This document shows, in pieces, positions 7,891 to 17,664 of a stretch of 64,000 bases of DNA (position 1 is its first letter; the number at the start of each line of letters is the position of its first letter). The stretch is taken from contig NZ_FZOU01000001.1 of assembly GCF_900188085.1 (NCBI RefSeq), positions 682,001 to 746,000 of the forward strand, given 5' to 3'. Below the pieces are notes generated by a model that saw only the letters and a list, made by a program, of their open reading frames with translations, was not told where the DNA came from and did not search any database. The stretch comes from Granulicella rosea (GTDB lineage: Bacteria > Acidobacteriota > Terriglobia > Terriglobales > Acidobacteriaceae). The position numbers were made by a program, and so were the translations under genes.

Positions 7891-10800
7891 ATGAATAGCT
7901 TTTCTCCGGGCCGTGAACGTAAGCTCTCGAACGTCCTGCAACTTCTGGCGCCGCTTGCCGTATGCCTCTCGGCAGGCGCGCAGGTTGGCTCCTCCACCAT
8001 CACCGGCACTGTGCAGGACACCACCGGCGCCGCCATCCCCAACGCCGAGGTCGTGCTGCTCGACACCGCCAACCAGACCACCCAGACGCAGACGACCAAT
8101 GCCGCCGGCTTCTTTACCTTCGTGAACCTGCCCGCGAGCGGCTTCCAGGTGACGATCAACGCGGCAGGCTTCAAGAGCATCCGCCGCACCGGCATCGCGC
8201 TGCACATCAACGATCAACTCAACCTGCCTGCATTGAAGCTCTCCATCGCGGAGAACTCGGCCTCGATCACCGTGAGCACCGAAGAGCAGATCGCGCCCAC
8301 CACCTCGGGAGAACAGTCCTACACGCTGACGTCGGAGCAGATCGAGAAGCTCAACATCCAGGGCCGCAGCGCCATCGAGCTGCTCGGCCTGGTTCCGGGC
8401 GCGGCCAACGCGGGCAACTTCAACAGCAACAGCTACTCCGCGCCGGTCGCGGGCTTCACCCAGAACTCCAGCGCCTTCTCGGTCAACGGCAACCGCTTCG
8501 ACCAGGTGCAGATCGTCAGCGACGGCGCGCCGGTCACCGATGTGCAGACCGCCGGCGCCTCCGCCGTCACGCCCAACGTCGACATGATCCAGGAGTCGAA
8601 GATCCAGACCGCGGCCTACTCCTCCGACCAGCCGAACGGCCCCGTCGTCGTGCAGACCGAGACCAAATCCGGCGGCAAACAGTTTCACGGCGAGGTCTAT
8701 CTCACCACGCGCAACCATGCGTTGAATACGACGGACTGGCGCGTGAAGTCTCTCGGCCTGCAGAAGCCCGACGATAGCTTCTACTACCCCGGCGGCAATA
8801 TCGGCGGTCCGGTGTTCCTCCCCGGAACCAGCTTCAACCGCAATCGCGACAAGCTGTTCTTCTTCTTCGGCTTCGAGAAGTCCATCCAGAACGTGCAGGA
8901 TCCGCTGATCGACATCCGCGAGGCCATCGTGCCCACGGCGGCGATGCGTACGGGAGACTTCAGCAACAGCGCCTATCTCGCCTCGCTCGGCAAGCTGGAC
9001 TACTATCAGGGCGTGGCGCCGTGCGCCTCCGGTTACAACCAGACCTACTGCTCTTCGCCCGGCGTGCTGAAGTCTTCGGCGATCGATCCCGGCGGCAAAA
9101 TTCTTCTCAACCTGCTGCCGCTGCCCAACGCAGACCCCAGCGTCTTCGGCGGCTACAACTACATCAAGAGCTATCTGAAGTCGGAGCCGCGCGACCAGGA
9201 GACAGGCCGCGTCGACTACAACCTCACCGCGAAGAACCATCTCAGCGCACGCTACAACCACGAGGGCGAATCCGTTCCCTTCCCGTACGGCCTCTACAAC
9301 AACTTCACCCTGACGCCGTATCCCGCGCCGGTTTCGAGCGATAACCACTCAAACTCGATCACCTCGCGCCTGTCGACGACGCTGCCTGCATCCTTCACGA
9401 ACGAGGTCACCTTCACCCTCACTCGCCTGGTGCTTGGCACGAACTTCACGAACACCTCCGCCGTCAGCCGCACCGCGCTTGGTTATCCCTATGGCAACAT
9501 CTACAACACCGGCAGCGACGTCGTGCCAAATTTCTCCTTCTCGCAGAGCGCTCACGCCGGCTCGCTGTATGTGCGTGGCGGCGATCTGCCGGGTTACTCC
9601 ACCGTCGAGCAAACGCTGGTGGCGGGCGATCAGATCTCGAAGATCCTGAGAAGCCACATCCTTAAGGCCGGCGTCTACTACGAGCGCGATAGCTTCAACA
9701 AACGCACCACGGGCCAGGATAACGGCTCCGTCACGACCTCCTACTATAACTACGACAAGGGTACGGGCAATCCGTTTGCCGATCTGCTCGTCGGCGCCAT
9801 CAACTCCTACTCGCAATCGAGCGCGAACTTCATGGCGCAGATGTTGCTGCCGCGCTTCGACTTCTTTGTCGAAGATCTCTGGCAGGCCAACCCCCGCCTG
9901 ACCGTCAACTACGGCCTCCGCATCGACCACATCGCGCGCTGGTACGACGTCAACGGCCGCAACGTCATCTTCGACCCTTCGCTCTATAACGCATCCGGCG
10001 CGGTGGGCAACACCAGCGGTCTGACGAACCACATGACCAATCCGAATGTGACGTTGAGCGGATCGCCTTCGCTCGGCTTCCAGATCGCGCCGTCGGCCGG
10101 CTTCGCCTACGACCTGCGTGGCGACGGCAAGACCGTCGTACGCGGAGGCGTCGGCACGAACTTCTACTCCGATCCGGGGCAGAACGCCTTCTCGGCGGTG
10201 CAGGCGCCGCCGAATGAGACCTTCACCTCACTCTATGCGGATACGACGCTCTCGCAGGCCTCGTCGCTGCCCGCGTCCAGTCAGTACCCAACCGTCTACG
10301 GCATCGCAAGCCAGCACGACACCCGGACGCCGGTCACTTACTCCTATAACCTGGCCGTTGCACAGGAGCTGCCCGAGCGTATTCACTTTCAAGCGGCCTA
10401 CACGGGAAATTCATCTCATAACCTCGCCGGTTACACCGCGCAGAACGTCGTCCCGGAAGGCTGCGAGTTACCCGGCGGCGCGGGGCAGGCGATCGGCTAT
10501 GCCCCCGGCACTTACAACGATCAGCTCTGCCGGCCCTATCAGAACCTCGGCGCACTGAGCACCGTCGTCCATAATCTGAGCTCTTATTTCAACTCGCTTC
10601 AGGTGACGGCCTCGCGTCAGACCGGCTTCTTCAACTTCTGGGCGACTTATACCTATGGTAAGACGCTCGCTTATAACTGCGAAGATCCTTTCAACATGCG
10701 TCGCTGCTATAACCCCGTTCCCTTCGACCAGAGCCAGGCCGTCAACGTCTCCTACCTCATCAAGCTGCCGCCAGTGAGCAAGAACCACCTCGGCAATCAC

Positions 10801-11415
10801 AAGGTGGTCAACGGCATACTCGATGGCTGGGAGATATCGGGTATCGAGCAGGTCGCCTCCGGTTCGCCCATCGGCATCTCGGCCAACCCGCAGGGCAACA
10901 CCTACGACGGCATCCACAACCGCACGATCAACTTCTACGGCGTCTCGGACGCCGCCAACAACTACAGCGCTCCGAACTTCGACTCACGCACCATCACCGG
11001 TACGCCGGACGAGGCAGCGGCGCCCACCCTCATCTGCGATCCACGCAAGAACCTGAAGTCCGGTCAATACTTCAATGCCGCGTGCTTTCAGGCGCCGGCC
11101 ATTGGAACCAGCTCCACCAGTCCACAGATCGGAACCTATCGCCTGCCCTACATTCACGGCCCACGCTTCCACAGCGACGAGATCGGCCTCTTCAAGACCT
11201 TCAAGCTGCGAGATGCGCAGCGCTTCGAGTTGCGTGCTCAGTCGTTCAACTTTCTCAACCACCCGAACTACGCCTTCATCCAATATGACAACGATCTCTA
11301 CCTGGAGTACGACAAGGCAGGAACGGGTCTACCCACGTCGAGCAATAACCCAGGCTTTGCGGAGCAGAAACTTGGATCGCGCAGTATTCAGTTCAGCGCA
11401 AAGTATTACTTCTAA
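7891..11415 (+). CDS. Oar-like TonB-dependent outer-membrane receptor (galactan locus)
   Basis: A 1174-residue outer-membrane protein. A signal peptide (to about residue 30, ending SAGAQ) is followed by a carboxypeptidase-regulatory-like beta-sandwich (ITGTVQDTTGAAIPNAEV, residues 35-115), a plug domain (about 130-270) and a very long beta-barrel ending in AKYYF, whose last residue Phe fits BamA recognition. No SusD-like lipoprotein is adjacent, as is usual in Acidobacteria. GAAAGG lies just before the ATG. Its promoter element is shared with GH53, so uptake of galactan fragments is the best guess. TonB, ExbB and ExbD are not in the window. Confidence 0.9.
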   Translation: MNSFSPGRERKLSNVLQLLAPLAVCLSAGAQVGSSTITGTVQDTTGAAIPNAEVVLLDTANQTTQTQTTNAAGFFTFVNLPASGFQVTINAAGFKSIRRTGIALHINDQLNLPALKLSIAENSASITVSTEEQIAPTTSGEQSYTLTSEQIEKLNIQGRSAIELLGLVPGAANAGNFNSNSYSAPVAGFTQNSSAFSVNGNRFDQVQIVSDGAPVTDVQTAGASAVTPNVDMIQESKIQTAAYSSDQPNGPVVVQTETKSGGKQFHGEVYLTTRNHALNTTDWRVKSLGLQKPDDSFYYPGGNIGGPVFLPGTSFNRNRDKLFFFFGFEKSIQNVQDPLIDIREAIVPTAAMRTGDFSNSAYLASLGKLDYYQGVAPCASGYNQTYCSSPGVLKSSAIDPGGKILLNLLPLPNADPSVFGGYNYIKSYLKSEPRDQETGRVDYNLTAKNHLSARYNHEGESVPFPYGLYNNFTLTPYPAPVSSDNHSNSITSRLSTTLPASFTNEVTFTLTRLVLGTNFTNTSAVSRTALGYPYGNIYNTGSDVVPNFSFSQSAHAGSLYVRGGDLPGYSTVEQTLVAGDQISKILRSHILKAGVYYERDSFNKRTTGQDNGSVTTSYYNYDKGTGNPFADLLVGAINSYSQSSANFMAQMLLPRFDFFVEDLWQANPRLTVNYGLRIDHIARWYDVNGRNVIFDPSLYNASGAVGNTSGLTNHMTNPNVTLSGSPSLGFQIAPSAGFAYDLRGDGKTVVRGGVGTNFYSDPGQNAFSAVQAPPNETFTSLYADTTLSQASSLPASSQYPTVYGIASQHDTRTPVTYSYNLAVAQELPERIHFQAAYTGNSSHNLAGYTAQNVVPEGCELPGGAGQAIGYAPGTYNDQLCRPYQNLGALSTVVHNLSSYFNSLQVTASRQTGFFNFWATYTYGKTLAYNCEDPFNMRRCYNPVPFDQSQAVNVSYLIKLPPVSKNHLGNHKVVNGILDGWEISGIEQVASGSPIGISANPQGNTYDGIHNRTINFYGVSDAANNYSAPNFDSRTITGTPDEAAAPTLICDPRKNLKSGQYFNAACFQAPAIGTSSTSPQIGTYRLPYIHGPRFHSDEIGLFKTFKLRDAQRFELRAQSFNFLNHPNYAFIQYDNDLYLEYDKAGTGLPTSSNNPGFAEQKLGSRSIQFSAKYYF

Positions 11416-11471
11416 CTACGTGTGCTTACTAAGTGAATTACCTTTAGTTCGAGCAGCAGCCCGCAATGCTT

Positions 11472-11596
11472 GTCATCCTGAACGGAGTGAAGGACCTGCT
11501 TTGGGCTTTTGTTGTTGCCTGTTCTTGCTCCAGTCAGAGGCGGAAAACAAGCAACAGCAAGAACAAAAGCAGGTCCTTCGGCTACGCTCAGGATGA
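11472..11596. repeat. Hairpin repeat element with ~30 bp inverted ends
   Basis: The left arm (GTCATCCTGAACGGAGTGAA then GGACCTGCTTT) is the near-complement of the right arm (AAGCAGGTCCTTCGGCTAC then GCTCAGGATGAC). The inner part also pairs: GTTGTTGC and GTTCTTGC against GCAACAGCAAGAAC. The whole 125 bases can fold into one long stem. It has no coding capacity and sits between convergent genes. It looks like a small non-autonomous palindromic element of a type common between acidobacterial genes. Confidence 0.75.
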
Positions 11597-11649
11597 CGGA
11601 CAGTTGGGGCTGCCCGCCAGCAAAAGGTAATCTGCTCTAAGTGGCAAGA

Positions 11650-11680
11650 AACAGGGACCAGCATCGTGCTGGTCCCTGTT
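11650..11680. terminator. Perfect 14-bp stem terminator between convergent genes
   Basis: AACAGGGACCAGCA (11650-11663) and TGCTGGTCCCTGTT (11667-11680) pair fully around a three-base loop. It lies 55 bases past the fructokinase stop and 235 bases past the receptor stop. On the minus strand the stem ends in GTTTCTT, so it best serves the fructokinase gene, but it may act both ways. Confidence 0.65.
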
Positions 11681-11734
11681 GGCAGGTCATCGCAGTTTAC
11701 CGTCGCATTCTCGGTCGCCTCGCGCCTGATTCGA

Positions 11735-12640
11735 TCAGCGAGGCTTGCTCATCGCCTGCACCTCGGCGAGGGTCCAGTCCGGCGTGGCGCCGGCTCGGCT
11801 GGCTACGAGCGCGCCCAGTGCGTTCGCGAAACGCGAGGATTCGAGCGCCGACCAACCCTGTGTATAGCCATGAAGAAAGGCGGCGGCGAAGGCGTCGCCG
11901 GAGCCGACCGTGTCGCGCACCGTCACCGCATAGCCAGGCGTCCGGGTAAAGGTCTCATCCGCGGCCTGATAGACCAGGCAACCGTCCGGCCCCAGCGTGA
12001 CGCAGATCACGTCGATCCCGTACGTCCGCGCCCAGACCCGGCAGAAGGTCTCCAGCACGAACGGGGTGGTCTCGCCGTTCGTCAGCCCGAAGAGAGTCTG
12101 CGCCTCCGACTCGTTCAGCTTCAGGATGGAGGCGAGGTGAGAGAGCCGCTGCACCAACGGCAGAGTCCATTGGCCCGTGCGCAGGTTCATGTCGTAAAAG
12201 CAGCGGGCTGTGGTCAGTTGAGCGGCCAGCTCCGCGATGCCGCGCTCCATGGCCTCGTCGGTCTGGAGCAGCGTGCCGAAGTAGAGCCAGTCCACATGCG
12301 AGGTTCGGGCCTTCGCAAACGTCGTCTCGTCGAGTGAGAGCGCATCGAAGGCGGCTGGGCGTGGGATGACGAAGGAGGGCTCGCCCTCGGCGTTTGTTCC
12401 GACGATGGCCGCGCCGGTGGGCAGTTCCGCGGCGACCGCGATGCCCTCCGTGTCGAGGCCGAGTGCGCGCATGCGGTCGAGCGCCAGACGGCCTCGTTCA
12501 TCGTCGCCGACAGCGCTCAGAAGAAGCGCATGATCGCCCAGCCGCTGGATGTTGGCGCAGAAGTTGAGCGGCGCTCCGCCGAATCGTTCCTGGTCCGGAA
12601 ATACATCCCACAACACCTCGCCCACGCTCCAAACCAGCAT
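11735..12640 (-). CDS. PfkB-family fructokinase
   Basis: A 301-residue cytosolic sugar kinase. It begins with the PfkB N-terminal strand and Gly-rich motif (VGEVLWDVFPDQERFGGAPLNF) and ends with the PfkB signature DTVGSGDAFAAAFLHG, which holds the catalytic Asp and anion hole. Length and motifs fit fructokinases that make fructose-6-phosphate from ATP and fructose. It is divergent from the receptor, GH32 and porter genes, and separated from the regulator gene by 160 bases on the same strand. The fructan context supports fructose as substrate; other ketohexoses remain possible. Confidence 0.9.
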   Translation of the reverse strand: MLVWSVGEVLWDVFPDQERFGGAPLNFCANIQRLGDHALLLSAVGDDERGRLALDRMRALGLDTEGIAVAAELPTGAAIVGTNAEGEPSFVIPRPAAFDALSLDETTFAKARTSHVDWLYFGTLLQTDEAMERGIAELAAQLTTARCFYDMNLRTGQWTLPLVQRLSHLASILKLNESEAQTLFGLTNGETTPFVLETFCRVWARTYGIDVICVTLGPDGCLVYQAADETFTRTPGYAVTVRDTVGSGDAFAAAFLHGYTQGWSALESSRFANALGALVASRAGATPDWTLAEVQAMSKPR

Positions 12641-12691
12641 GTTGACCCTCCCACCCTTCGCTCGACTCCGCAGATTTCGCGAGCAGCATTA

Positions 12692-12733
12692 TGTATATGC
12701 CATTTGTCGATAAGCTGTCTAGATAAATTTGAC
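12692..12733 (-). promoter_or_regulatory. Fructokinase promoter with possible operator
   Basis: Read on the minus strand: GTCAAATTT (12733-12725) then TATCTAGACAG, giving a -35 TAGACA (12721-12716), 18 bases, and a -10 TATACA (12697-12692), 52 bases before the ATG. TATCTWGACAGYT recurs at 14040-14052 before the receptor gene, and a GTCAAMTTT-like block occurs before each of the three fructan transcripts. Promoter assignment is by pattern only. Confidence 0.5.
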
Positions 12734-12801
12734 GAAACGAAAAGTTGATGCCGCTTCCCCGCGAAGTTTGCAGCGGGCTGGACTGGAGCGAATGGAGGAG
12801 A

Positions 12802-13950
12802 TCAGGCCTTCGGAGCGCCGCAGGACTCGCGTACGACGATCGAACCGTTGAGGAGAATCGATCGCGCGGGCAGGTGTGGATTGGCGATCCGGTCGAGCAT
12901 CGCTGCCAGCGCAGCGGCGCCGATATCCAGGCAGGGCTGGTGAAAGGTCGTGAGCGGCACGGGCAAAAGACCGGCGTAGCGAACATCGTCGATGCCGACG
13001 ATGCGGATATCTTCCGGGATGCGCAGGCCCAGGCCGAGCAGGGTGCGCATGGCGAGCGCCGCCGTATGGTCGTTGGCGCAGAGCAGCGCGTCGATGCCGT
13101 GACTCGCAATCGCCCCCGAGAGCAGGGCGGCATCGCCTGGGTCGCCGCGCAGCACCAGCCGGCGATCCAGCTCCCGCCCATGGGCATAGCATGCCTCGCG
13201 ATAACCGACGATGCGGTCGTCGACGGTCTCGGCCGAACCCTCGATCGCGAGGAAGCCAACCTGCCTGGCGCCCTGGCGGATGAGGTGATCGGTCATCAGG
13301 TAGCCGGCGCGCCGGTTGTCGAGGCCGACCAGATCGTAGTCCGAGCGCGCGGGATAATCCAGCACGCATTTATCGAGCAAAACCACGGGAATACGGGCGC
13401 TTTTGAGCATTTTCAACACGCGCCGATTGACCTGATCGCGGCGCTGGCCGAACTCCACGGGCGCAAAGAAGACGCCGGAGACGCGCTGATCGACATACTG
13501 CTGGCAGAGGTGTTCGGCCTCGTCCTCCTTGTTGGCCGAGGGCGCGACGGAGTGTCCCCAGGAGAGCGAATGTCCGCCCGCGTTGGGCGACGCGGCCATG
13601 CCCTTGCAAATGGGCTCGAAGATCTCGGTCTGGCCGAGATCGGGGATGAGCAGGCCAAAGACGGGCTTTTGATTGCCCGAGTTTTCCGACGCATACGTGC
13701 CGGAGCCGGTGCGCCGCGTGAGCAACCCGGCCTGCTGAAGGTGCTGCATCGCCTTGACGACCGTCATGCGGCTGACGTTGAAGCGGCGGACCAGCTCCGC
13801 CTCGCTGGGCAGACGAACGCCGTTGCGATATCGGCCGGCTTCGATGCTGGCGCGCAGGCTTTCGACGATCTGGAGGTACTTGGGTTGGCCGCGCTTTTCG
13901 CCCGTAACTGCCGGAGTCGCTGCCACGCTGGAATCGTCCACGGTTGCCAT
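12802..13950 (-). CDS. GntR-type HTH / LacI-type ligand-binding hybrid repressor
   Basis: A 382-residue regulator. The N-terminal winged helix-turn-helix is GntR-like (KYLQIVESLRASIEAGRY, LPSEAELVRRFNVSRMTVVKA, residues 22-90). The rest is a LacI/periplasmic-binding-protein effector domain (FGLLIPDLG, VDQRVSGVFFAPVE, DNRRAGYLMTDHLI, DALLCANDHTAALAM, IVGIDDVRYA). This is the AraR-type architecture, usually a sugar-responsive repressor. GGAG stands five bases before the ATG. It is divergent from the receptor gene, and its likely ligand is fructose or a fructo-oligosaccharide, inferred from neighbours only. Confidence 0.92.
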   Translation of the reverse strand: MATVDDSSVAATPAVTGEKRGQPKYLQIVESLRASIEAGRYRNGVRLPSEAELVRRFNVSRMTVVKAMQHLQQAGLLTRRTGSGTYASENSGNQKPVFGLLIPDLGQTEIFEPICKGMAASPNAGGHSLSWGHSVAPSANKEDEAEHLCQQYVDQRVSGVFFAPVEFGQRRDQVNRRVLKMLKSARIPVVLLDKCVLDYPARSDYDLVGLDNRRAGYLMTDHLIRQGARQVGFLAIEGSAETVDDRIVGYREACYAHGRELDRRLVLRGDPGDAALLSGAIASHGIDALLCANDHTAALAMRTLLGLGLRIPEDIRIVGIDDVRYAGLLPVPLTTFHQPCLDIGAAALAAMLDRIANPHLPARSILLNGSIVVRESCGAPKA

Positions 13951-14010
13951 CTTTTCTCCGGTCTTTATCTCAACATACAGAAAAGTATTTTGGGCTTAAA
14001 AATATGTATA

Positions 14011-14073
14011 GTCAACTTTGTTGAATTGAACTAGATGAATATCTTGACAGTTGTCTACTGAAAAACCTACAAA
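14011..14073 (+). promoter_or_regulatory. Receptor promoter and probable repressor operator
   Basis: GTCAACTTTGTTGA at 14011-14024 contains the inverted pair TCAAC/GTTGA. Downstream, TTGACA (14044-14049) and TACAAA (14068-14073) with 18 bases between look like a sigma-70-type promoter, 30 bases before the ATG. TCAACTTT also occurs at the GH32 promoter. The divergent regulator gene begins 60 bases away, so autoregulation from this gap is plausible. Confidence 0.5.
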
Positions 14074-14103
14074 GACCAGGCTGCAATTTGGAGGAGGAGA
14101 CGC

Positions 14104-17100
14104 ATGTCAACCAGACAAAACCACAACCTGAGGTTCGCAAGGATCTCGCTGCTGCTGCTGTTCGGGTTCATCGCATGGATGACCGGGCGTAACGTTCTGG
14201 CCCAGACCAACTACGGCGCCATCGTCGGCACGGTGACCGATGCGACGGGCGCGAACCTCGATGGCGCTTCGGTCGCGCTGAAGAACATCGGGACGAACGC
14301 TGCGCAGACGATCACGGCAGGAAGCGGCGGTACGTTCAGCTTTCTGAACCTGAATCCCGGCCTCTACGAGGTGACGGTGACGAACGCGGGCTTCAAGGCC
14401 AGCACGCGCAGCAACGTCGAGGTCACCATCGGTGGCACGGTGCGCGTCGATATCTCGCTGCAGGTGGGCGATGTGACGCAGACGGTGACGGTCGAGGCGA
14501 CGCAGGCGCCGCTGCAGACCGACAGCGCTTCGCTGGGCGGCGTGGTCGAAGGCCGCCAGGTGCTGGAGTCTCCACTGAATGGGCGCAACGTCAACAACCT
14601 GCTCGACTTCGTCCCAGGCGTGGTGCCCGGCGGCGGCACCAGCGGCAATACGATGGCGAACGGCGGCTCGGGCAACTTCCAGGCCGGAGCGCAGACGCAG
14701 GCGATCGCTTACGGCAACTACCAGATCGGCGGTGGCTTCAGCGGCCAGAGCCTGTTCTTCATCGACGGCGTGGGCTCGAACGTGCCGGAGAACAATGTCA
14801 ACTCCCTTGTACCCACACAGGATGCCGTGCAGGAGTTTCGCGTCCAGACCAACAATGTCAGCGCCGAATACGGCGGCTTCGCCGGTGGCGTCATTCAAAT
14901 CTCCACCAAGAGCGGCACGAACGATATTCATGGCTCGGTTTACGAGTATTTCCGCAATACGGCGCTCGACGCCAATGGATGGTTCTTCAATCACAACGGC
15001 CTTGCGCGTCAGCCGTTGCACCAGAATCAGTATGGCTTCAACATCGGCGCACCGATCCTGAAGAACAAGCTGTTCGCCTTCTTTTCTTTCGAGCGCGAGA
15101 CGCTCTCGACGGCCGGCAGCTCCACCTATACGTTGCCCACGGCGGCGCAGGTCGCGGGCAATTTTTCCGGCGTCGCGAACATCTACAACCCGGTCACAGG
15201 TGTCCAGTACTCGTGCAACGGCGTACTGAATGTCATCTGCCCCAACCTGATCGACCCCACCGCCGCGAAGATTCTTGCGCTGGAAGCTCCTTTGCCTAAC
15301 CGTGCCGGTCTGATCAACAACTACGTGGCCAGCGCACCGATCACCGGCGCTCAGAACCAGTTCAACGCACGACTGGACTACAACCTCGGAAAGGCTGACC
15401 AGCTCTTCGCGCGCTACACCTTCTGGAATCCGCACAACGGCAACAGCGATCCCCTGGGTACGAAGGTCGGCTCGGGACCCACCGGCAATACGACAACCGA
15501 AGCGGTCGCCGGCGACAACCATGTCTTCAACCAATCGACCATTGCGGATCTTCGCCTGTCGTGGCTGGAGAACTACAACTTCCAGACGCCGCTTTCGAAC
15601 GGTTTCAACCAGAGTTCGATCAACGCCAACTACGGCGCGCTGCAGGCGCAGCAGGTGAACAACCATCAGGGTCTGCTGCCGAATATCGGCGTTCCGGGCT
15701 ACAGCCTGGGCGTGAACCTCTCGCAGCTCTACTGGCTGAACACGGTTTACGGCGTAAGCGGCAGTGTGACGAAGGTGAAAGGGCGTCATACGGTGAAGGT
15801 CGGCGGCATCGGCCGTCAGATCCTGTGGACGAACTTCGGCAACAACCAGGGCGTCGGCTTCGGTACGACGGCTGCGTTTACTCAGAGTCCAGTCGCAGGC
15901 GTTGGCGGCGGCAATGCGCTGGCTTCGTTCCTGCTGGGTGTGCCGGCGAGCACCGGCATCAACGAGGTAGGCACCTGGCATGCGGTGCTGCACTCCTATG
16001 GTTTCTATGTGACCGATACCTGGCAGGCGACGAGCAAGCTGACCGCAAATCTGGGTCTGCGCTGGGATCAGCCAGGCAGCTACTCCGAGGTCAACAACCT
16101 CGACACGGTGCTGCAGACGAACCTGCCTACGACGCTGGGCAGCGTGACGAATCCGTATACCGGCGCGAGCACACCGGTCGTTGGCGGACTGGCATATGTG
16201 GCAAGCAGCCAGTATCCCTCGCGTCGCGAAGAGAGCCAGCACTGGAAGCTGTTCTCGCCACGTGTCGGAATGAACTATCGTCTGGATAACAAGAGTGTTG
16301 TGCGCGGAGGTTATGGCGTCTCTTTCCTGCCGGCCGAGATCACGGCGGACTCGCCGGGCAACTCGCCGATCAACAGCGCGACCACCAGCCTGAACAACCT
16401 GCCGGGATCGACGGTGAACACGACCATTGCCAACCCGTTTCCGAACGGTATTCTTCTGCCCTCCGGTCGCACGGCGGCGGCGCTCTACAACCAGCTTGGC
16501 CAGGGCATCGGCGCACGCATTCCGGACCAGCCGTATGGTTATGTGCAGCAGTGGAACTTCGGCTTCGAGCGCGCACTGACGAGCAAGACCTCGATGACGA
16601 TCTCCTATGCCGGCGCGAAGGGCACACACCTTACGCTTTCGCAGGGTTACACCGGCACGGGCCTGAACCTGAACCAGCTACCCGACCAGTACGACTCGAA
16701 GGGCGCGGACCTGCTGACGCAGGTGGCGAATCCGCTGTACGGCAAGATTCCCGCAGGCGGCGTGCTGGGCGGCCAGACCATCGCCAAGGGCTATCTGCTG
16801 AAGCCGTTCCCGCAGTACACGAGCGTCAACCAGGTGGTGCCGCGGCTGGGCAGCTCGACCTACGAGGCGCTGCAGTCCACCTTCAACCAGCGCTTCGGTC
16901 ATGGCGGCCTGGTGCAGATTGCGTACACCTATGCCAAGCTGCTGAGCAACACGGAGAATACGAGCAGCTTCCAGGATGGACAGGGCGGTCAGGGTGTCGT
17001 ACAGGACAACACCAATCTGCATGCCGAGAAGGCTATTAGCATGCAGGACCTCACTCATAACCTCGTCATCAACTATGGCGTGGACCTGCCCTTCGGCAAG

Positions 17101-17613
17101 GGCCAGAAGTATCTCGGCAACAGCGGCGGAGTGGTGGATGCGGTGGTGGGCGGATGGCGCGTGAACGGCATCACAACCTTCCACAGCGGTTTGCCGCTTC
17201 CTTTCTCGACCAGCGGCAACTCACTCAGCAACTACTTCGGTTCGGGGCCGATTCGTCCGAATGTAATGGCTGGCTGCAACAAGAACGTGGGCGGATCGCA
17301 GCAGAGCCGGATCAATGGCTGGTTCAATAAGGCCTGCTTCACGATCCCGGCGGACTACACGTTTGGAAACGAACGCCGCGTGGATTCGAACCTTCGCTCA
17401 AGCGGCGCGGCTAACTTCGACTTCTCGATCAACAAGAGCTTCAAGGTGTATGAGCGGCTTGTCGGGAAGTTCAGCCTCGAGACGTTCAACCTGTTCAATC
17501 GGACGCAGTTCGCACCTCCGGATACGAACCTCAACGATGGAGGATACGGCACGGTGACCGGCCAACTGAATCCTCCGCGTAACCTGCAGGCTGCATTGCG
17601 TTTCTCGTTCTAA
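14104..17613 (+). CDS. Oar-like TonB-dependent receptor (fructan locus)
   Basis: A 1169-residue outer-membrane receptor. Signal peptide to about residue 34, carboxypeptidase-regulatory domain (IVGTVTDATGANLDGASV, residues 38-120), plug with SGNTMANGG and a Gly/Asn-rich loop, and a long barrel ending LQAALRFSF. The repeated GGAGGAGGAG ribosome site before ATG 14104 suggests very strong translation. It is first in the plus-strand run of receptor, GH32, porter and epimerase, and has a strong promoter with a putative operator. Import of fructans or sucrose-type oligosaccharides is inferred from GH32. Confidence 0.9.
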   Translation: MSTRQNHNLRFARISLLLLFGFIAWMTGRNVLAQTNYGAIVGTVTDATGANLDGASVALKNIGTNAAQTITAGSGGTFSFLNLNPGLYEVTVTNAGFKASTRSNVEVTIGGTVRVDISLQVGDVTQTVTVEATQAPLQTDSASLGGVVEGRQVLESPLNGRNVNNLLDFVPGVVPGGGTSGNTMANGGSGNFQAGAQTQAIAYGNYQIGGGFSGQSLFFIDGVGSNVPENNVNSLVPTQDAVQEFRVQTNNVSAEYGGFAGGVIQISTKSGTNDIHGSVYEYFRNTALDANGWFFNHNGLARQPLHQNQYGFNIGAPILKNKLFAFFSFERETLSTAGSSTYTLPTAAQVAGNFSGVANIYNPVTGVQYSCNGVLNVICPNLIDPTAAKILALEAPLPNRAGLINNYVASAPITGAQNQFNARLDYNLGKADQLFARYTFWNPHNGNSDPLGTKVGSGPTGNTTTEAVAGDNHVFNQSTIADLRLSWLENYNFQTPLSNGFNQSSINANYGALQAQQVNNHQGLLPNIGVPGYSLGVNLSQLYWLNTVYGVSGSVTKVKGRHTVKVGGIGRQILWTNFGNNQGVGFGTTAAFTQSPVAGVGGGNALASFLLGVPASTGINEVGTWHAVLHSYGFYVTDTWQATSKLTANLGLRWDQPGSYSEVNNLDTVLQTNLPTTLGSVTNPYTGASTPVVGGLAYVASSQYPSRREESQHWKLFSPRVGMNYRLDNKSVVRGGYGVSFLPAEITADSPGNSPINSATTSLNNLPGSTVNTTIANPFPNGILLPSGRTAAALYNQLGQGIGARIPDQPYGYVQQWNFGFERALTSKTSMTISYAGAKGTHLTLSQGYTGTGLNLNQLPDQYDSKGADLLTQVANPLYGKIPAGGVLGGQTIAKGYLLKPFPQYTSVNQVVPRLGSSTYEALQSTFNQRFGHGGLVQIAYTYAKLLSNTENTSSFQDGQGGQGVVQDNTNLHAEKAISMQDLTHNLVINYGVDLPFGKGQKYLGNSGGVVDAVVGGWRVNGITTFHSGLPLPFSTSGNSLSNYFGSGPIRPNVMAGCNKNVGGSQQSRINGWFNKACFTIPADYTFGNERRVDSNLRSSGAANFDFSINKSFKVYERLVGKFSLETFNLFNRTQFAPPDTNLNDGGYGTVTGQLNPPRNLQAALRFSF

Positions 17614-17664
17614 CCTGAGAGATGCGGCGTATCGGCAGAGGCTCGCCGGCGCGCCGCTATCACT

